A stretch of DNA of 58,187 nt from Rodentibacter sp. Ppn85 (GTDB lineage Bacteria > Pseudomonadota > Gammaproteobacteria > Enterobacterales > Pasteurellaceae): positions 1 through 58,187 of the forward strand of contig NZ_MLHS01000056.1 in the NCBI RefSeq assembly GCF_001999335.1, in the 5' to 3' direction. Below, piece by piece: positions 9,584-19,162 of the stretch (its first letter is position 1; each line of letters begins with the position of its first letter). The translations under genes and the position numbers were made by a program. The notes beneath the pieces were generated by a model, which saw only the letters and a list, made by a program, of their open reading frames with translations, was not told the DNA's origin and searched no databases.

Positions 9584-10963
9584 ATGAGTTTATCAATGAA
9601 AACCAAGATCAGCTTTGGATTGGGTGCTTACGGTAAAGATTTTGCCATCGGTATTGTGTATATGTATTTAATGTATTATTACACAGATGTGTTGGGCGTA
9701 TCTGGTGCGATTGTCGGCACTATTTTTATGGTTGCCCGTGTGTGGGATGCATTAAACGATCCTATTATGGGGTGGATTGTCAATAATACACGATCTCGCT
9801 GGGGAAAATTTAAACCCTGGATTTTGATTGGCACGATTCTTAACTCAATTTCACTTTTTTCTCTTTTTTGCGCGGATTATTTTTCCGGCACTGCACTTGT
9901 CGTGTACATTGCGGTTACCTATATCCTCTGGGGGATGACCTATACCTTAATGGATATACCGTTTTGGTCGCTTACACCGACGTTAACCCTTGACCAACGG
10001 GAACGTGAAGAACTTGTGCCCTATCCCCGTTTCTTTGCCAGTCTTGCCGGTTTTGTGACTGCCGGTGTGTGTATGCCGTTTGTCGATGCAGTAGGCGGTG
10101 ATGATAAAGGTTTTGGTTTCAGAATATTTACATTAGTGATTATCGCTTTCTTCGTGGCTTCGACGATTATCACTTTAATTAATGTCAAAGAAAAATATTC
10201 TTTAGATGCGATTGAAAGCGGTGAAGCACAGAAAAAGGTACCGTTAAAAACCCTCATATCGCTTATTCCACGTAACGATCAGCTTTCAAGTTTGCTTGTA
10301 ATGGCACTTTGTTACAACATTGCAGGCAATATCATTTCAGGTTTCGCCATTTATTATTTCACCTATGTGGTGGGTGATAAAGAAATGTTCCCATACTATA
10401 TGTCTTATGCAGGTATTGCCAATCTTGCCGTCATTATTTTATTCGCCCGTTTGGCAAAACTTTTCTCACGCCGTATGTTGTGGATTAGTATTTCTGTCAG
10501 CTCCATTGTTAGTTGTGCAATCTTGGCTTATACCGGTATTACCGAACATCACAGTATTTTCCTAATTATTCTTGCCGGTATTTTTATGCAGATCGGTAGC
10601 GCATTGTTCTGGACATTACAGGTTATCATGGTGGCGGATACCGTAGATTACGGCGAATACAAGCTCGGTATTCGTTCCGAAAGTATCGCCTATGCGGTAC
10701 AAACTATGGTAGTAAAAGCCGGTTCCGCCGTTTCTGCGTTTTTAATCGGAGTATTATTAACCGCCATTGATTATGTACCTAATGTAGCACAAAGTGAAAG
10801 TACCTTGTTTTATATGAAAGTGATCATGCTAGGCTTACCGATTTTCTTCTATGCCGTGAAATTGTTTGTCTATTTCCGTTATTACAAACTTCACGGTGAT
10901 TTACTTGCCAAAGTCAACATCACCTTATTAGATAAATATCGTAAAGTTGAAACAAAATACTAA
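9584..10963 (+). CDS. melB: Melibiose/sodium symporter MelB (GPH family)
   Basis: This 459-residue, 12-helix permease is nearly colinear with E. coli MelB. The cation and sugar site residues are conserved: two Asp in [12 protein letters not shown] near residue 55, [10 protein letters not shown] near 70, and the Asp in [12 protein letters not shown] near 125. It should import melibiose and related alpha-galactosides with Na+, Li+ or H+. A strong AAGGAGGT site lies eight bases before the ATG. It is first in a two-gene operon with the alpha-galactosidase, 12 bases apart. Confidence 0.95.
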   Translation: MSLSMKTKISFGLGAYGKDFAIGIVYMYLMYYYTDVLGVSGAIVGTIFMVARVWDALNDPIMGWIVNNTRSRWGKFKPWILIGTILNSISLFSLFCADYFSGTALVVYIAVTYILWGMTYTLMDIPFWSLTPTLTLDQREREELVPYPRFFASLAGFVTAGVCMPFVDAVGGDDKGFGFRIFTLVIIAFFVASTIITLINVKEKYSLDAIESGEAQKKVPLKTLISLIPRNDQLSSLLVMALCYNIAGNIISGFAIYYFTYVVGDKEMFPYYMSYAGIANLAVIILFARLAKLFSRRMLWISISVSSIVSCAILAYTGITEHHSIFLIILAGIFMQIGSALFWTLQVIMVADTVDYGEYKLGIRSESIAYAVQTMVVKAGSAVSAFLIGVLLTAIDYVPNVAQSESTLFYMKVIMLGLPIFFYAVKLFVYFRYYKLHGDLLAKVNITLLDKYRKVETKY

Positions 10964-10975
10964 GAGGAGAGTTTT

Positions 10976-13114
10976 ATGAGTTCACAATTAGTTCGCTTAC
11001 AAAGCAAAGAGACTGATTTAATTTTACGCACGGAACCGGCAGAGATTCTCTATTTTGGTAAACGCCTTGAATTAGATGAAATTACCGAAGCGGATGTGAT
11101 GAGTATTGAACGCGGTGTGGCAAACGGCAGTCTTGATGTGGATACGCCAATTACCCTCGCAGCCGAGAACGGTAGAGGCTATTTTGGTGTTTCAAGCGTA
11201 GAAGGGCATCGCAATGGCTATGATTGGGCACCGGTATTTATTACCAAAAACGTGACGCAAACCAACCGCACTTTAGTGTTAGAAATGGAAGACAGCATCG
11301 CTAAACTGGCTTTTAAGGCAGAAATTGAAACCGATGAAAATGGAGTGTTTAAATTCCGTCATACTTTAACCAACTTAGGCAAAGGCGAATTTACCGTAAA
11401 TCGTCTCGCTGTTACCTTGCCGGTGCCGGAGTATGCAGATGAAGTATTAAGTTTCTACGGGCGCTGGTGTCGTGAATTGCACGAAAATCGAGTATCACTT
11501 AAACACGGTGCATTTATCCAAGAAAATCGCCATGGACGTACATCTCACGAATATGCCCCTAATCTGGTTTTAGGGATGCCTCATTTTAGTCAGCAACAGG
11601 GTAAAGTGTGGGGATTTCACTTGGCATGGTCGGGAAATCACCGTATTCGTGCGGATGTATTGATTGATGGCCGCCGTTTCGCCCAATTAGAAAATCTTTA
11701 TTTACCGGGAGAAATTCAACTTAAACAAGGCGAAAGCCATAGCACACCTTGGGTTTATGCGGTGTATTCGGAAGACGGACTAAACGGAATGTCGCACCAA
11801 TTTCACGCCCATGTTCGCCAACATATTTTACATTTTGCTTATCCTGTGCGTCCGGTGCATTTAAATATTTGGGAAGGCGTTACTTTTGATCATCATCCTC
11901 AACATATCATTGCGATGGCGGAGAAAGCGGCGGAAATGGGCGTGGAGCGCTTTATCATTGATGATGGTTGGTTCATTGGACGTAATGACGATTTTGGCGG
12001 TTTAGGCGATTGGTATTTGGATGAAGAAAAATACCCGAACGGTTTAAATGAAGTCATTAACGCTGTGAAAAAACTGGGTATGCAATTTGGTATTTGGGTA
12101 GAATTGGAAATGATCAATAAACCAACCAAGTTGTATCAAACCCACCCCGATTGGTTATTACAATTAGAGGGCTATGATCAACCGGAAGAACGCCATCAAT
12201 ATGCATTGGATCTCACTAAACGGGAAGTATTTGATTATTTGTTAGAGCGTATGAATTGGTTACTTGGTAGTCACGCGATTGATTATATTAAATGGGATCA
12301 CAATCGTCGTCTTGTCCAACCGGGGAGCCGAGGACGTGCTGCCGTAGTGGAACAAACTCAAGCAGCTTATCGTCTATTTGATGAATTGCAAAAACGGTAT
12401 CCGCATGTTGAAATTGAAAGTTGTTCATCAGGTGGTGCGCGTATCGACTATGAGATTTTGAAACGTTCGCAGCGTTTTTGGGCATCGGATAATATTGATG
12501 CTTACACCCGCCAACAAATTCACCGCGGGATGAGTTATTTTTATCCGCCTGAAGTAATGGGGGCGCACATTGGCGGTTCGCCTTGTCAAACTACGCAGCG
12601 TCGCTTTTCCATTGATTATCGGGGGTTAACCGCATTATTCGGGCATATGGGAGTAGAGCTTGATCCGGTGAAAGAAAGTGAGGCGGAATGTAGCGGTTTT
12701 GCAAAATATATCGCCTTGCACAAACAACTTCGTCCATTATTGCACGGCGGTGATGTATTCCGTCTTGATTATCACGATGATAAAACGCTTCTTCACGGCG
12801 TAGTGGCAAAAGATAAATCGCAAGCCGTAGTGCTTGTGAGCCAACTTGATATGCCTGATTACAAGCAAATGGGGAAACTCCGATTGCCTTACTTGCAAGC
12901 CAATGGTAATTATCAAGTCAGTGTACTTTCTATTCCGAATTATATTGTTGAAGGGCGAGCGGGGCATTTAATGAAAGTTTTCCCACAATGGTTGCGTGAT
13001 TGCTTTGATGGAAAAATAGTCTCTATCCGTGGCGAATGGCTTGCTAATGCAGGTTTAACTATTCCTGTGTTAGATCCGCAAAGTGCGATGTTACTTGAAT
13101 TTAGAAAATTATAG
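10976..13114 (+). CDS. rafA: Alpha-galactosidase, glycoside hydrolase family 36
   Basis: A cytoplasmic enzyme of 712 residues, the normal size of tetrameric GH36 enzymes such as RafA and AgaA. The layout is an N-terminal beta-sandwich, a central (beta/alpha)8 barrel from about residue 325, and a C-terminal beta domain. The nucleophile is Asp 441 in Y-I-K-W-D-H-N-R and the acid/base is Asp 505 in F-W-A-S-D-N-I-D. W-I/F-I-D-D-G-W-F marks the start of the barrel site. It cleaves melibiose or raffinose-type sugars to galactose. E. coli pairs MelB with the unrelated NAD-dependent GH4 enzyme MelA, so this operon has a swapped hydrolase. An AGAGGAGAG site precedes the ATG. Confidence 0.95.
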   Translation: MSSQLVRLQSKETDLILRTEPAEILYFGKRLELDEITEADVMSIERGVANGSLDVDTPITLAAENGRGYFGVSSVEGHRNGYDWAPVFITKNVTQTNRTLVLEMEDSIAKLAFKAEIETDENGVFKFRHTLTNLGKGEFTVNRLAVTLPVPEYADEVLSFYGRWCRELHENRVSLKHGAFIQENRHGRTSHEYAPNLVLGMPHFSQQQGKVWGFHLAWSGNHRIRADVLIDGRRFAQLENLYLPGEIQLKQGESHSTPWVYAVYSEDGLNGMSHQFHAHVRQHILHFAYPVRPVHLNIWEGVTFDHHPQHIIAMAEKAAEMGVERFIIDDGWFIGRNDDFGGLGDWYLDEEKYPNGLNEVINAVKKLGMQFGIWVELEMINKPTKLYQTHPDWLLQLEGYDQPEERHQYALDLTKREVFDYLLERMNWLLGSHAIDYIKWDHNRRLVQPGSRGRAAVVEQTQAAYRLFDELQKRYPHVEIESCSSGGARIDYEILKRSQRFWASDNIDAYTRQQIHRGMSYFYPPEVMGAHIGGSPCQTTQRRFSIDYRGLTALFGHMGVELDPVKESEAECSGFAKYIALHKQLRPLLHGGDVFRLDYHDDKTLLHGVVAKDKSQAVVLVSQLDMPDYKQMGKLRLPYLQANGNYQVSVLSIPNYIVEGRAGHLMKVFPQWLRDCFDGKIVSIRGEWLANAGLTIPVLDPQSAMLLEFRKL

Positions 13115-13120
13115 ATAATG

Positions 13121-13150
13121 AAAAGTGCGGTCAATTTTGACCGCACTTTT
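13121..13150. terminator. Bidirectional terminator built from inverted uptake sequences
   Basis: A perfect 14-pair stem with two central bases, AAAAGTGCGGTCAA-TT-TTGACCGCACTTTT, lies between the convergent rafA and yedF-like genes. Each arm is an extended DNA uptake sequence. A-rich and T-rich flanks make it work in both directions. Confidence 0.88.
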
Positions 13151-13167
13151 TTATCCTGAAAGAATTT

Positions 13168-13437
13168 TTATCGTTGAATCAAATATCTCAACTTCGTTCC
13201 ATCTTGTTCAACGCTAAGGAGCGTATAACCGTGGTTTTTGGTATCTACGGGAATATTATTGATGGATTGAGCGCAATCACTTAATAATTCCAGAATCTCA
13301 CCTTTTTGTAATTGTGGCATGGTTTCAAGCATTGCAATCGCCGGATAAGGACAAGGTTCGCCTAAGGTATCTAATGTATAATCCGGGGTGATGTATTTCG
13401 GATCTTTATCTAATTTTTGAACAACGATAAATGCCAT
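13168..13437 (-). CDS. yedF: TusA/YedF-family sulfur (or selenium) carrier protein
   Basis: The 89-residue product has the TusA-like core D-T-L-G-E-P-C-P-Y-P-A near residue 24, with the carrier Cys in the C-P-x-P motif, then a two-layer alpha/beta fold. TusA-like proteins carry sulfur as a persulfide. YedF is the partner of the YedE transporter, encoded just upstream. ATG 13437 is chosen because AAAAGGAAATC precedes it; a longer frame reaching 13518 overlaps the end of yedE. The gene follows yedE by 28 bases in the same operon. Confidence 0.88.
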   Translation of the reverse strand: MAFIVVQKLDKDPKYITPDYTLDTLGEPCPYPAIAMLETMPQLQKGEILELLSDCAQSINNIPVDTKNHGYTLLSVEQDGTKLRYLIQR

Positions 13438-13465
13438 AATGATTTCCTTTTGTAATGAATAAGAA

Positions 13466-14686
13466 TTAACAACCGCAAGATGGTTGTGTCGCTGTAATTT
13501 TTGCTTTGGCTTTTGCAAGGAACTGACGCTCCCACCAAACCACCGTAACTAAACAGACAATTAATAAACCGTAATTTACTAATAAACCGCCTACCGGGCC
13601 GAAAGATTTAAGTAGGTTCAATTTTTCGTAATCTAAGGCGAGAGCAGGGGCGATGTCGTCCCAAACGTAAGCAAGATAAGTAGAACCGATGACATTACCT
13701 AATCCGACCCACATAAAATGAACTTGCCCCTCCATGGCGCGATACATCCAACCGGTTTCACAGCCGCCGGCCAACACGATACCAAAGCCGAATAATAATC
13801 CGCCGATAATCGCGTTTGGACCCGCCCACATAATTTTTGGCGAAATGCCCAATTGAATGTAGGAGAAAACACCGATAGTTCCCACAATAATTCCGAAAAT
13901 AATGGCTTTTGCCATATAAGCACGACCGGTTACCCAGAGATCACGGAAAGCGGAGGTAAAGCAAATTTGCGCGCGTTCGATTAATAAACCGAATACTAAG
14001 CCGCAAAACATAGCGAACCCCAGTTTAATGGAATATGTCATCACATAAAGTGATGTAATGAGATAGGCAAAGAAAATCAGCATACCGATCCAAAAACGGC
14101 GGGAGGCTTGTTTAGGATCGGTTTCTTTTAATTTTGCCGCCCCTTTTTTTAATGCTAATTTCACGCGGAATATTGGGAGTAAGGTCACTTTTACTCCGAT
14201 ATAAGTCCCAAGTGCGGTAGCAATGGTAAAGAACCAAGCGTGGACAGAGAATTGCGGAATACCGGTGAAAAGCGAGGCAAGGTTACACCCCATGGCGAGG
14301 CGAGCGCCGAAACCGGCTAATGCTCCGCCAATTAAGGCTTGAGCAATACGGCGTTTGTACGGTTGATTGCGCCATTTGATGTTATTTGTCCAAAGTGCTG
14401 CGGAAATACAGCCGGCGAACATTCCTAAAATCATCACACCGTCAATACGGGTAAAAATGCTTCCTTCCATTCCAATGATTTTATAATAGCTCCATTCGCT
14501 CAGATCCACACCAAATGTTTGTAAGGCGTGCCCTCCCCAACGGGTAAATTCTCCCGTTACGGCCCAATAAGTACCGGTTACGCCGAAATAATAAGCGGAA
14601 AGCAAACCTGCTGCGATTACCGCAGTAATAGGATTCCAATATTTAATCAGATAGTTTTGTTTGAATTGTTGCCAAATCTCTAACAT
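13466..14686 (-). CDS. yedE: YeeE/YedE-family thiosulfate or selenium membrane transporter
   Basis: A 406-residue inner-membrane protein with many helices and the paired half-repeats of the YeeE/YedE family. The conserved cysteines that relay the substrate through the channel appear in L-A-M-G-C-N-L and L-A-G-G-C-E-T-G-W. A C-terminal C-G-C follows. Family members import thiosulfate (TsuA) or are proposed to move selenium compounds (YedE). With the carrier gene downstream it should feed sulfur or selenium to cytoplasmic assembly. ATG 14686 (M-L-E-I-W) gives the usual length; twelve more upstream codons are open but unlikely. Confidence 0.88.
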   Translation of the reverse strand: MLEIWQQFKQNYLIKYWNPITAVIAAGLLSAYYFGVTGTYWAVTGEFTRWGGHALQTFGVDLSEWSYYKIIGMEGSIFTRIDGVMILGMFAGCISAALWTNNIKWRNQPYKRRIAQALIGGALAGFGARLAMGCNLASLFTGIPQFSVHAWFFTIATALGTYIGVKVTLLPIFRVKLALKKGAAKLKETDPKQASRRFWIGMLIFFAYLITSLYVMTYSIKLGFAMFCGLVFGLLIERAQICFTSAFRDLWVTGRAYMAKAIIFGIIVGTIGVFSYIQLGISPKIMWAGPNAIIGGLLFGFGIVLAGGCETGWMYRAMEGQVHFMWVGLGNVIGSTYLAYVWDDIAPALALDYEKLNLLKSFGPVGGLLVNYGLLIVCLVTVVWWERQFLAKAKAKITATQPSCGC

Positions 14687-14870
14687 AGCTCTTAAACCTC
14701 TAAGAAAGTTAATGATTTGCAAGCAAAGGTATATGATGAAAAATAGAATTGAGTATACAATCAGATTTGTTCATTTCCTATACACAAACTTGCGATATAT
14801 GAATGAATATGCGGTTAAAGCGGTTAGAGTATAAACAAAAATATGGTAGAAACAAAGGGAATTAATATTT

Positions 14871-14887
14871 TTGTCACGTTCTTGTCA
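14871..14887 (+). promoter_or_regulatory. Pho box upstream of ppk
   Basis: TTGTCA at 14871-14876 and again at 14882-14887 forms direct repeats exactly 11 bases apart, the layout of PhoB sites (CTGTCAT-x4-CTGTCAT in E. coli). It lies about 58 bases before the ppk start, as expected for PhoB activation under phosphate limitation. Confidence 0.7.
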
Positions 14888-14944
14888 TTTTTATCGGTTA
14901 TTTTTTGCATTCAAAATGCAACAATGAAAATAGGGGTAATGACA

Positions 14945-17014
14945 ATGACTGATAACAATCGTTTTCTTTGTCGAGAAATGAGTTTACTAGCCTTTAATCG
15001 TCGGGTTCTAGCACAGGCGCAAGATCCGAATACGCCATTATTGGAAAGATTACGTTTTCTTTGTATTGTTTCATCAAATTTAGATGAATTCTTTGAAGTT
15101 CGGATTGCAAGTTTAAAACGTGAAAGCAAATTGAGTCCTTATACACTATTAGACAGTGGCAGAACGGCAGAAGAAGCAATAGCTTTTGCTTCAAAAGAAG
15201 CCCGTGCTTTAATTAGTGAGCAATATGCTTTATTTAATAATGTGCTTGAGCCAGCGTTGGCAAAAGAAGGAATTCATTTTTATCGCCGTTCCAGTTGGAC
15301 AGAGGCACAACGTGAATGGGTCAGTCAATACTTTGATCGTGAATTATTACCTATATTAACGCCTATAGGGCTTGATCCTTCTCATCCTTTTCCACGTTTA
15401 TTGAATAAATCACTTAATTTTGCAGTGGAACTTGACGGCAATGATGCTTTTGGCAGACCTTCCAGTATGGCAATCGTACAAGCTCCACGAATTTTGCCCC
15501 GAGTGGTAAAAATGCCGTCAGATATTTGCCAAGGAGAGAACGGTTTTGTTTTTCTTTCTTCTATTTTGCATTTTAACGTACATAAATTATTTTTAGGAAT
15601 GACGGTTAAAGGCTGTCATCAATTTCGCCTTACCCGAGACAGTGATCTGAGTGTGGAATCGGATAGAGATCAGCTGGACAACTTACGCACTGCAATACAA
15701 AGTGAGTTACATTATCGCGAATACGGTGACGGCGTACGTTTAGAAGTTGCGGATCTTTGTCCGGCACATATTTACGATTTTTTACTGGCACAATTTAAGC
15801 TCGGCACGAATGAACTTTATCGCGTGAAAGGTCCGGTTAATCTTATTCGTTTGAATGCTATTCCCGATTTAGTCGACAGACCTGATTTAAAATTTCCTCC
15901 GGTTACTCCTAGCCCTCTATTCAAGAAAACAAAAATTGATTCGATTTTGAATCATGTCAGGCAAGCCCCTATCTTATTGCATCACCCTTATCAGTCGTTT
16001 GAGCCGGTGGTTCAAATGATTAGCGAAGCCGCAAATGATCCGGCGGTATTGGCAATTAAGATGACGATTTATCGCACGGGTAGTCGTTCAGAACTAGTTA
16101 ATGCCTTGATGAAGGCCGCACTTTCAGGCAAACAGGTTACTGTTGTTGTTGAATTAATGGCGCGTTTTGATGAAGCTAATAATGTTAACTGGGCGCAGCA
16201 ACTTGAAAATGCAGGAGCTCACGTTGTTTATGGTGTTTTTGGTTATAAAGTACATGCCAAAATGGTATTAATTATCCGGCGTGAAAAAGGTTTACTTAAA
16301 CGTTATGCCCATTTAGGCACAGGGAATTACCATCAAGGAACATCCCGTATTTATACGGATTTTGGTTTAATCACCGCCGATGAACAAATCACCGATGACG
16401 TTAACACCTTATTTATGGAAATTACAGGATTAGGTCGGCCGGTAAAATTAAACAAACTTTATCAAAGTCCCTTCACTTTACATCAATCAGTTTTGTCCCA
16501 TATCAAGCAAGAAACTCGGAATGCACAAGAGGGCCGAACGGGGCGAATTATCGCAAAAATGAATTCATTGGTCGATACCGGTGTTATTGAGGCTTTATAC
16601 GAAGCCAGTCAGGCCGGTGTGCAAATTGATTTAATTGTTCGAGGAATGTGTACATTGCGTCCCGGTGTAGAAGGGCTTTCTGAGAATATTCGCGTACGAT
16701 CTATTGTGGGTCGTCAACTTGAACACTCTCGAGTTTATTACTTCTATAACAATGGTGCGGAAAATACTTATATTTCAAGTGCCGACTGGATGGGGCGTAA
16801 TTTTTTCCGCCGTATTGAAACGGCAACGCCGATTGAATCTTCAGGAGTTAAAGCCCGTGTTATTGAAGAAAGTCTCACCATGGCGTTAAAAGATAATACG
16901 AAAGCATGGGAAATGTTGCCTGATGGCAGTTATAAACAAATTGTTCCGGCAGAAAACGAAGCACCTTTTAGCTTACAAAATGCTTTATGGGAAAAATACG
17001 GGCAAGCTTTATAG
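14945..17014 (+). CDS. ppk: Polyphosphate kinase
   Basis: From ATG 14945 the product is 689 residues, matching the E. coli enzyme (688). It transfers the gamma-phosphate of ATP to polyphosphate chains at the membrane. Visible are the N-terminal S-N-L-D-E-F-F-E-V-R motif near residue 45, the phospholipase-D-like fold with the autophosphorylated His in Y-K-V-H-A-K-M near residue 435, and Y-A-H-L-G-T-G-N-Y-H near residue 455. This start is chosen because AGGGG lies eight bases upstream and the homologous N-terminus begins M-T-D-N-N-R-F. The frame is open further up but would cover the Pho box. No ppx follows. Confidence 0.96.
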   Translation: MTDNNRFLCREMSLLAFNRRVLAQAQDPNTPLLERLRFLCIVSSNLDEFFEVRIASLKRESKLSPYTLLDSGRTAEEAIAFASKEARALISEQYALFNNVLEPALAKEGIHFYRRSSWTEAQREWVSQYFDRELLPILTPIGLDPSHPFPRLLNKSLNFAVELDGNDAFGRPSSMAIVQAPRILPRVVKMPSDICQGENGFVFLSSILHFNVHKLFLGMTVKGCHQFRLTRDSDLSVESDRDQLDNLRTAIQSELHYREYGDGVRLEVADLCPAHIYDFLLAQFKLGTNELYRVKGPVNLIRLNAIPDLVDRPDLKFPPVTPSPLFKKTKIDSILNHVRQAPILLHHPYQSFEPVVQMISEAANDPAVLAIKMTIYRTGSRSELVNALMKAALSGKQVTVVVELMARFDEANNVNWAQQLENAGAHVVYGVFGYKVHAKMVLIIRREKGLLKRYAHLGTGNYHQGTSRIYTDFGLITADEQITDDVNTLFMEITGLGRPVKLNKLYQSPFTLHQSVLSHIKQETRNAQEGRTGRIIAKMNSLVDTGVIEALYEASQAGVQIDLIVRGMCTLRPGVEGLSENIRVRSIVGRQLEHSRVYYFYNNGAENTYISSADWMGRNFFRRIETATPIESSGVKARVIEESLTMALKDNTKAWEMLPDGSYKQIVPAENEAPFSLQNALWEKYGQAL

Positions 17015-17089
17015 ATTCAAAATCCCCTTGTCTCATGAAAGTATAGGTAGCGAATAATTTATCTTTCAAACATATCTTGCTAGTAAGTA

Positions 17090-17118
17090 AAAATCCACCT
17101 TCTGCGAAAGTGGATTTT
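17090..17118 (+). terminator. Terminator after ppk
   Basis: A nine-pair stem AAAATCCAC / GTGGATTTT with an 11-base loop lies 76 bases after the ppk stop, followed by a short T-rich tail. Confidence 0.65.
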
Positions 17119-17652
17119 TAGTTTTAATGACGGCAGATATAAAGTGAGGTTAATTTTATGCGAGTTTTTTATTGCCAACTAAAAACCATCTTCATAAAAA
17201 GGTATTTTTTACTTTCATTTTAGTAAGGCTAGATTTATAAAGTATTGTGTATTTTAAAAATAATTTTATCAAAATGCAGGTATTGGTCTGAAAATGAAAT
17301 ATGCCTAATTCGACGGAGAAATACAAAACCAAATTATTGATCGAGTATTAAATCGTACTACCCAATAAGATCATCATAATGCTACTCGGTTCATGCTTTG
17401 GAGTCTTTGATATAAACCGATAAGTTCTGTGGCGGAAGGTGCTTATCAAGATATACTTTGTTTAGAAAACGTAAGGAGTAATCTCTTATTTGCCTATGGT
17501 AAAAGTATTGGTGTGGAAATTCGTGTAAATGGCTAAATTTTGTTGCATAAAATGTGCAGATACTATAGAATCCGTGCGTTTTTGCTCGTTTTACTCGGGT
17601 AATAAAATTTGGAATCTTTTGTGTCTTACAGAGGATTTTTGCATAAATCAAT
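17119..17652. other. Gene-free AT-rich stretch before infC
   Basis: No intact gene is seen. One plus-strand frame, 17294-17536, can be read with three stops (17306, 17366, 17408) and ends in a plausible-looking peptide, but in such AT-rich DNA this is not significant. The minus-strand frame at 17391-17714 overlaps the infC start and looks like a shadow. The last 100 bases should hold the infC promoter, which I cannot place with confidence. Confidence 0.4.
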
Positions 17653-17667
17653 AGAAGGAATACGATT

Positions 17668-18210
17668 ATTAAAACTGTGAGAAAAGCACCGGCAGTAAAT
17701 CGCCCGAATCGCATTAATGATGAAATTCGCGTAAAAGAAGTTCGTTTAATTGACCAAGATGGTGAACAACTAGGGATAGTTCCTATTCAACAAGCCTTAG
17801 AAATGGCGGAGCAGGTGGAGCTTGATCTCGTTGAAATCAGTCCGAATGCAGAGCCGCCGGTTTGCCGTATTATGAATTACGGTAAATTCCTTTACGAAAA
17901 GAGTAAAACCGCAAAAGAGCAAAAGAAAAAACAAAAAGTCGTCCAAGTTAAGGAAATTAAATTCCGTCCCGGTACTGACGAAGGCGATTATCAAGTTAAA
18001 TTACGTAGCCTTATTCGCTTTTTAGAAGATGGCGATAAAGCCAAAATTACCGTGCGTTTCCGTGGGCGTGAAATGGCACATCAAGAGATCGGGTTAGATG
18101 TGTTGGAACGTGTGAAAAATGATTTGGCTGACATTTCTGTTGTGGAATCGGCACCGGGTAAGTTGGAAGGTCGTCAAGCCGTGATGGTGTTGGCACCGAA
18201 GAAAAAATAA
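17668..18210 (+). CDS. infC: Translation initiation factor IF-3 (AUU start codon)
   Basis: IF-3 binds the 30S subunit, prevents early 50S joining and checks start codons. From ATT 17668 the product is 180 residues, the same as E. coli IF-3. [12 protein letters not shown] near residue 60, the lysine-rich linker K-E-Q-K-K-K-Q-K and F-R-G-R-E-M-A-H near 130 are typical. AGAAGGAA (17653-17660) sits seven bases from ATT 17668. The GTG at 17677 is too far from it for the best fit. AUU starts in infC are known to allow self-regulation, because IF-3 rejects non-standard starts. ATT 17665 is a second option. Confidence 0.95.
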   Translation: MKTVRKAPAVNRPNRINDEIRVKEVRLIDQDGEQLGIVPIQQALEMAEQVELDLVEISPNAEPPVCRIMNYGKFLYEKSKTAKEQKKKQKVVQVKEIKFRPGTDEGDYQVKLRSLIRFLEDGDKAKITVRFRGREMAHQEIGLDVLERVKNDLADISVVESAPGKLEGRQAVMVLAPKKK

Positions 18211-18245
18211 GAATTTTTTATTGAGATGTTCATTTCAATAAAAAT

Positions 18246-18324
18246 CTTTTCACTTAGGTGAAAAGTCACTGTATGTTGGGCACACTACGCAGCCTAACTA
18301 CTTTGGAAAAAGGCAATTTGCCTT
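18246..18324 (+). promoter_or_regulatory. Structured leader between infC and rpmI (possible L20 control region)
   Basis: The 202-base gap holds two perfect hairpins: CTTTTCAC/GTGAAAAG (18246-18265) and AAGGCAA-T-TTGCCTT (18310-18324). In E. coli ribosomal protein L20 represses rpmI-rplT by binding structure in this region. The position fits; specific L20 contacts were not identified. Confidence 0.4.
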
Positions 18325-18412
18325 AATAGAGGAAATAATCAGTGCCTCCAAGTAACTTTTTAGTTCGCCTGATTATGTTGTTTTAAACGAAAAATGCGGA
18401 GTTATTTTAACA

Positions 18413-18610
18413 ATGCCTAAAATCAAAACAGTACGCGGCGCAGCTAAGCGCTTCAAAAAAACTGCTTCCGGCGGTTTCAAGCGTAAACAATCTCACTTAC
18501 GTCATATTTTGACTAAAAAATCAACTAAACGTAAACGTCATTTACGTCATAAATCCATGGTTGCGAAAGCAGACCAAGTTTTAGTCGTGGCTTGCTTACC
18601 ATACGCATAA
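18413..18610 (+). CDS. rpmI: 50S ribosomal protein L35
   Basis: The 65-residue, very basic protein begins [14 protein letters not shown] and contains [10 protein letters not shown], as in all bacterial L35. It binds the large subunit rRNA. It sits in the conserved infC-rpmI-rplT cluster, 65 bases before rplT. Confidence 0.98.
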   Translation: MPKIKTVRGAAKRFKKTASGGFKRKQSHLRHILTKKSTKRKRHLRHKSMVAKADQVLVVACLPYA

Positions 18611-18672
18611 GCCGTTATTTAAGCAAAACGTACGATTTAGTTCATTTTAGAAAAATATACATAGGAGATTAA

Positions 18673-19029
<357 letters not shown>

Positions 19030-19050
19030 TTTTTTAAAGTTTAGATAATG

Positions 19051-19076
19051 AGGGCGCTGAAAAGCGTCCTTTTTTC
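19051..19076 (+). terminator. Terminator after rplT
   Basis: AGGGCGCT / AGCGTCCT close a GAAA tetraloop, followed by six Ts. Confidence 0.9.
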
Positions 19077-19162
19077 TTATATTCATTTTCATCTTTTCGC
19101 TTTTCCCTGCAAACCGTATAAAATAGTGCGGTCAGTTTTAGTTAAATTTTTACGAGGTTATT

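Noticed and set aside
17294-17536. A possible decayed gene with three stops upstream of infC
   Set aside because: Three stops in 81 codons is about what AT-rich non-coding DNA gives, and the peptide matches no family I know.
17391-17714. A 107-codon minus-strand frame ending near the ppk-infC gap
   Set aside because: It overlaps the infC ribosome site and start on the other strand, lacks a ribosome site of its own and has low-quality composition.
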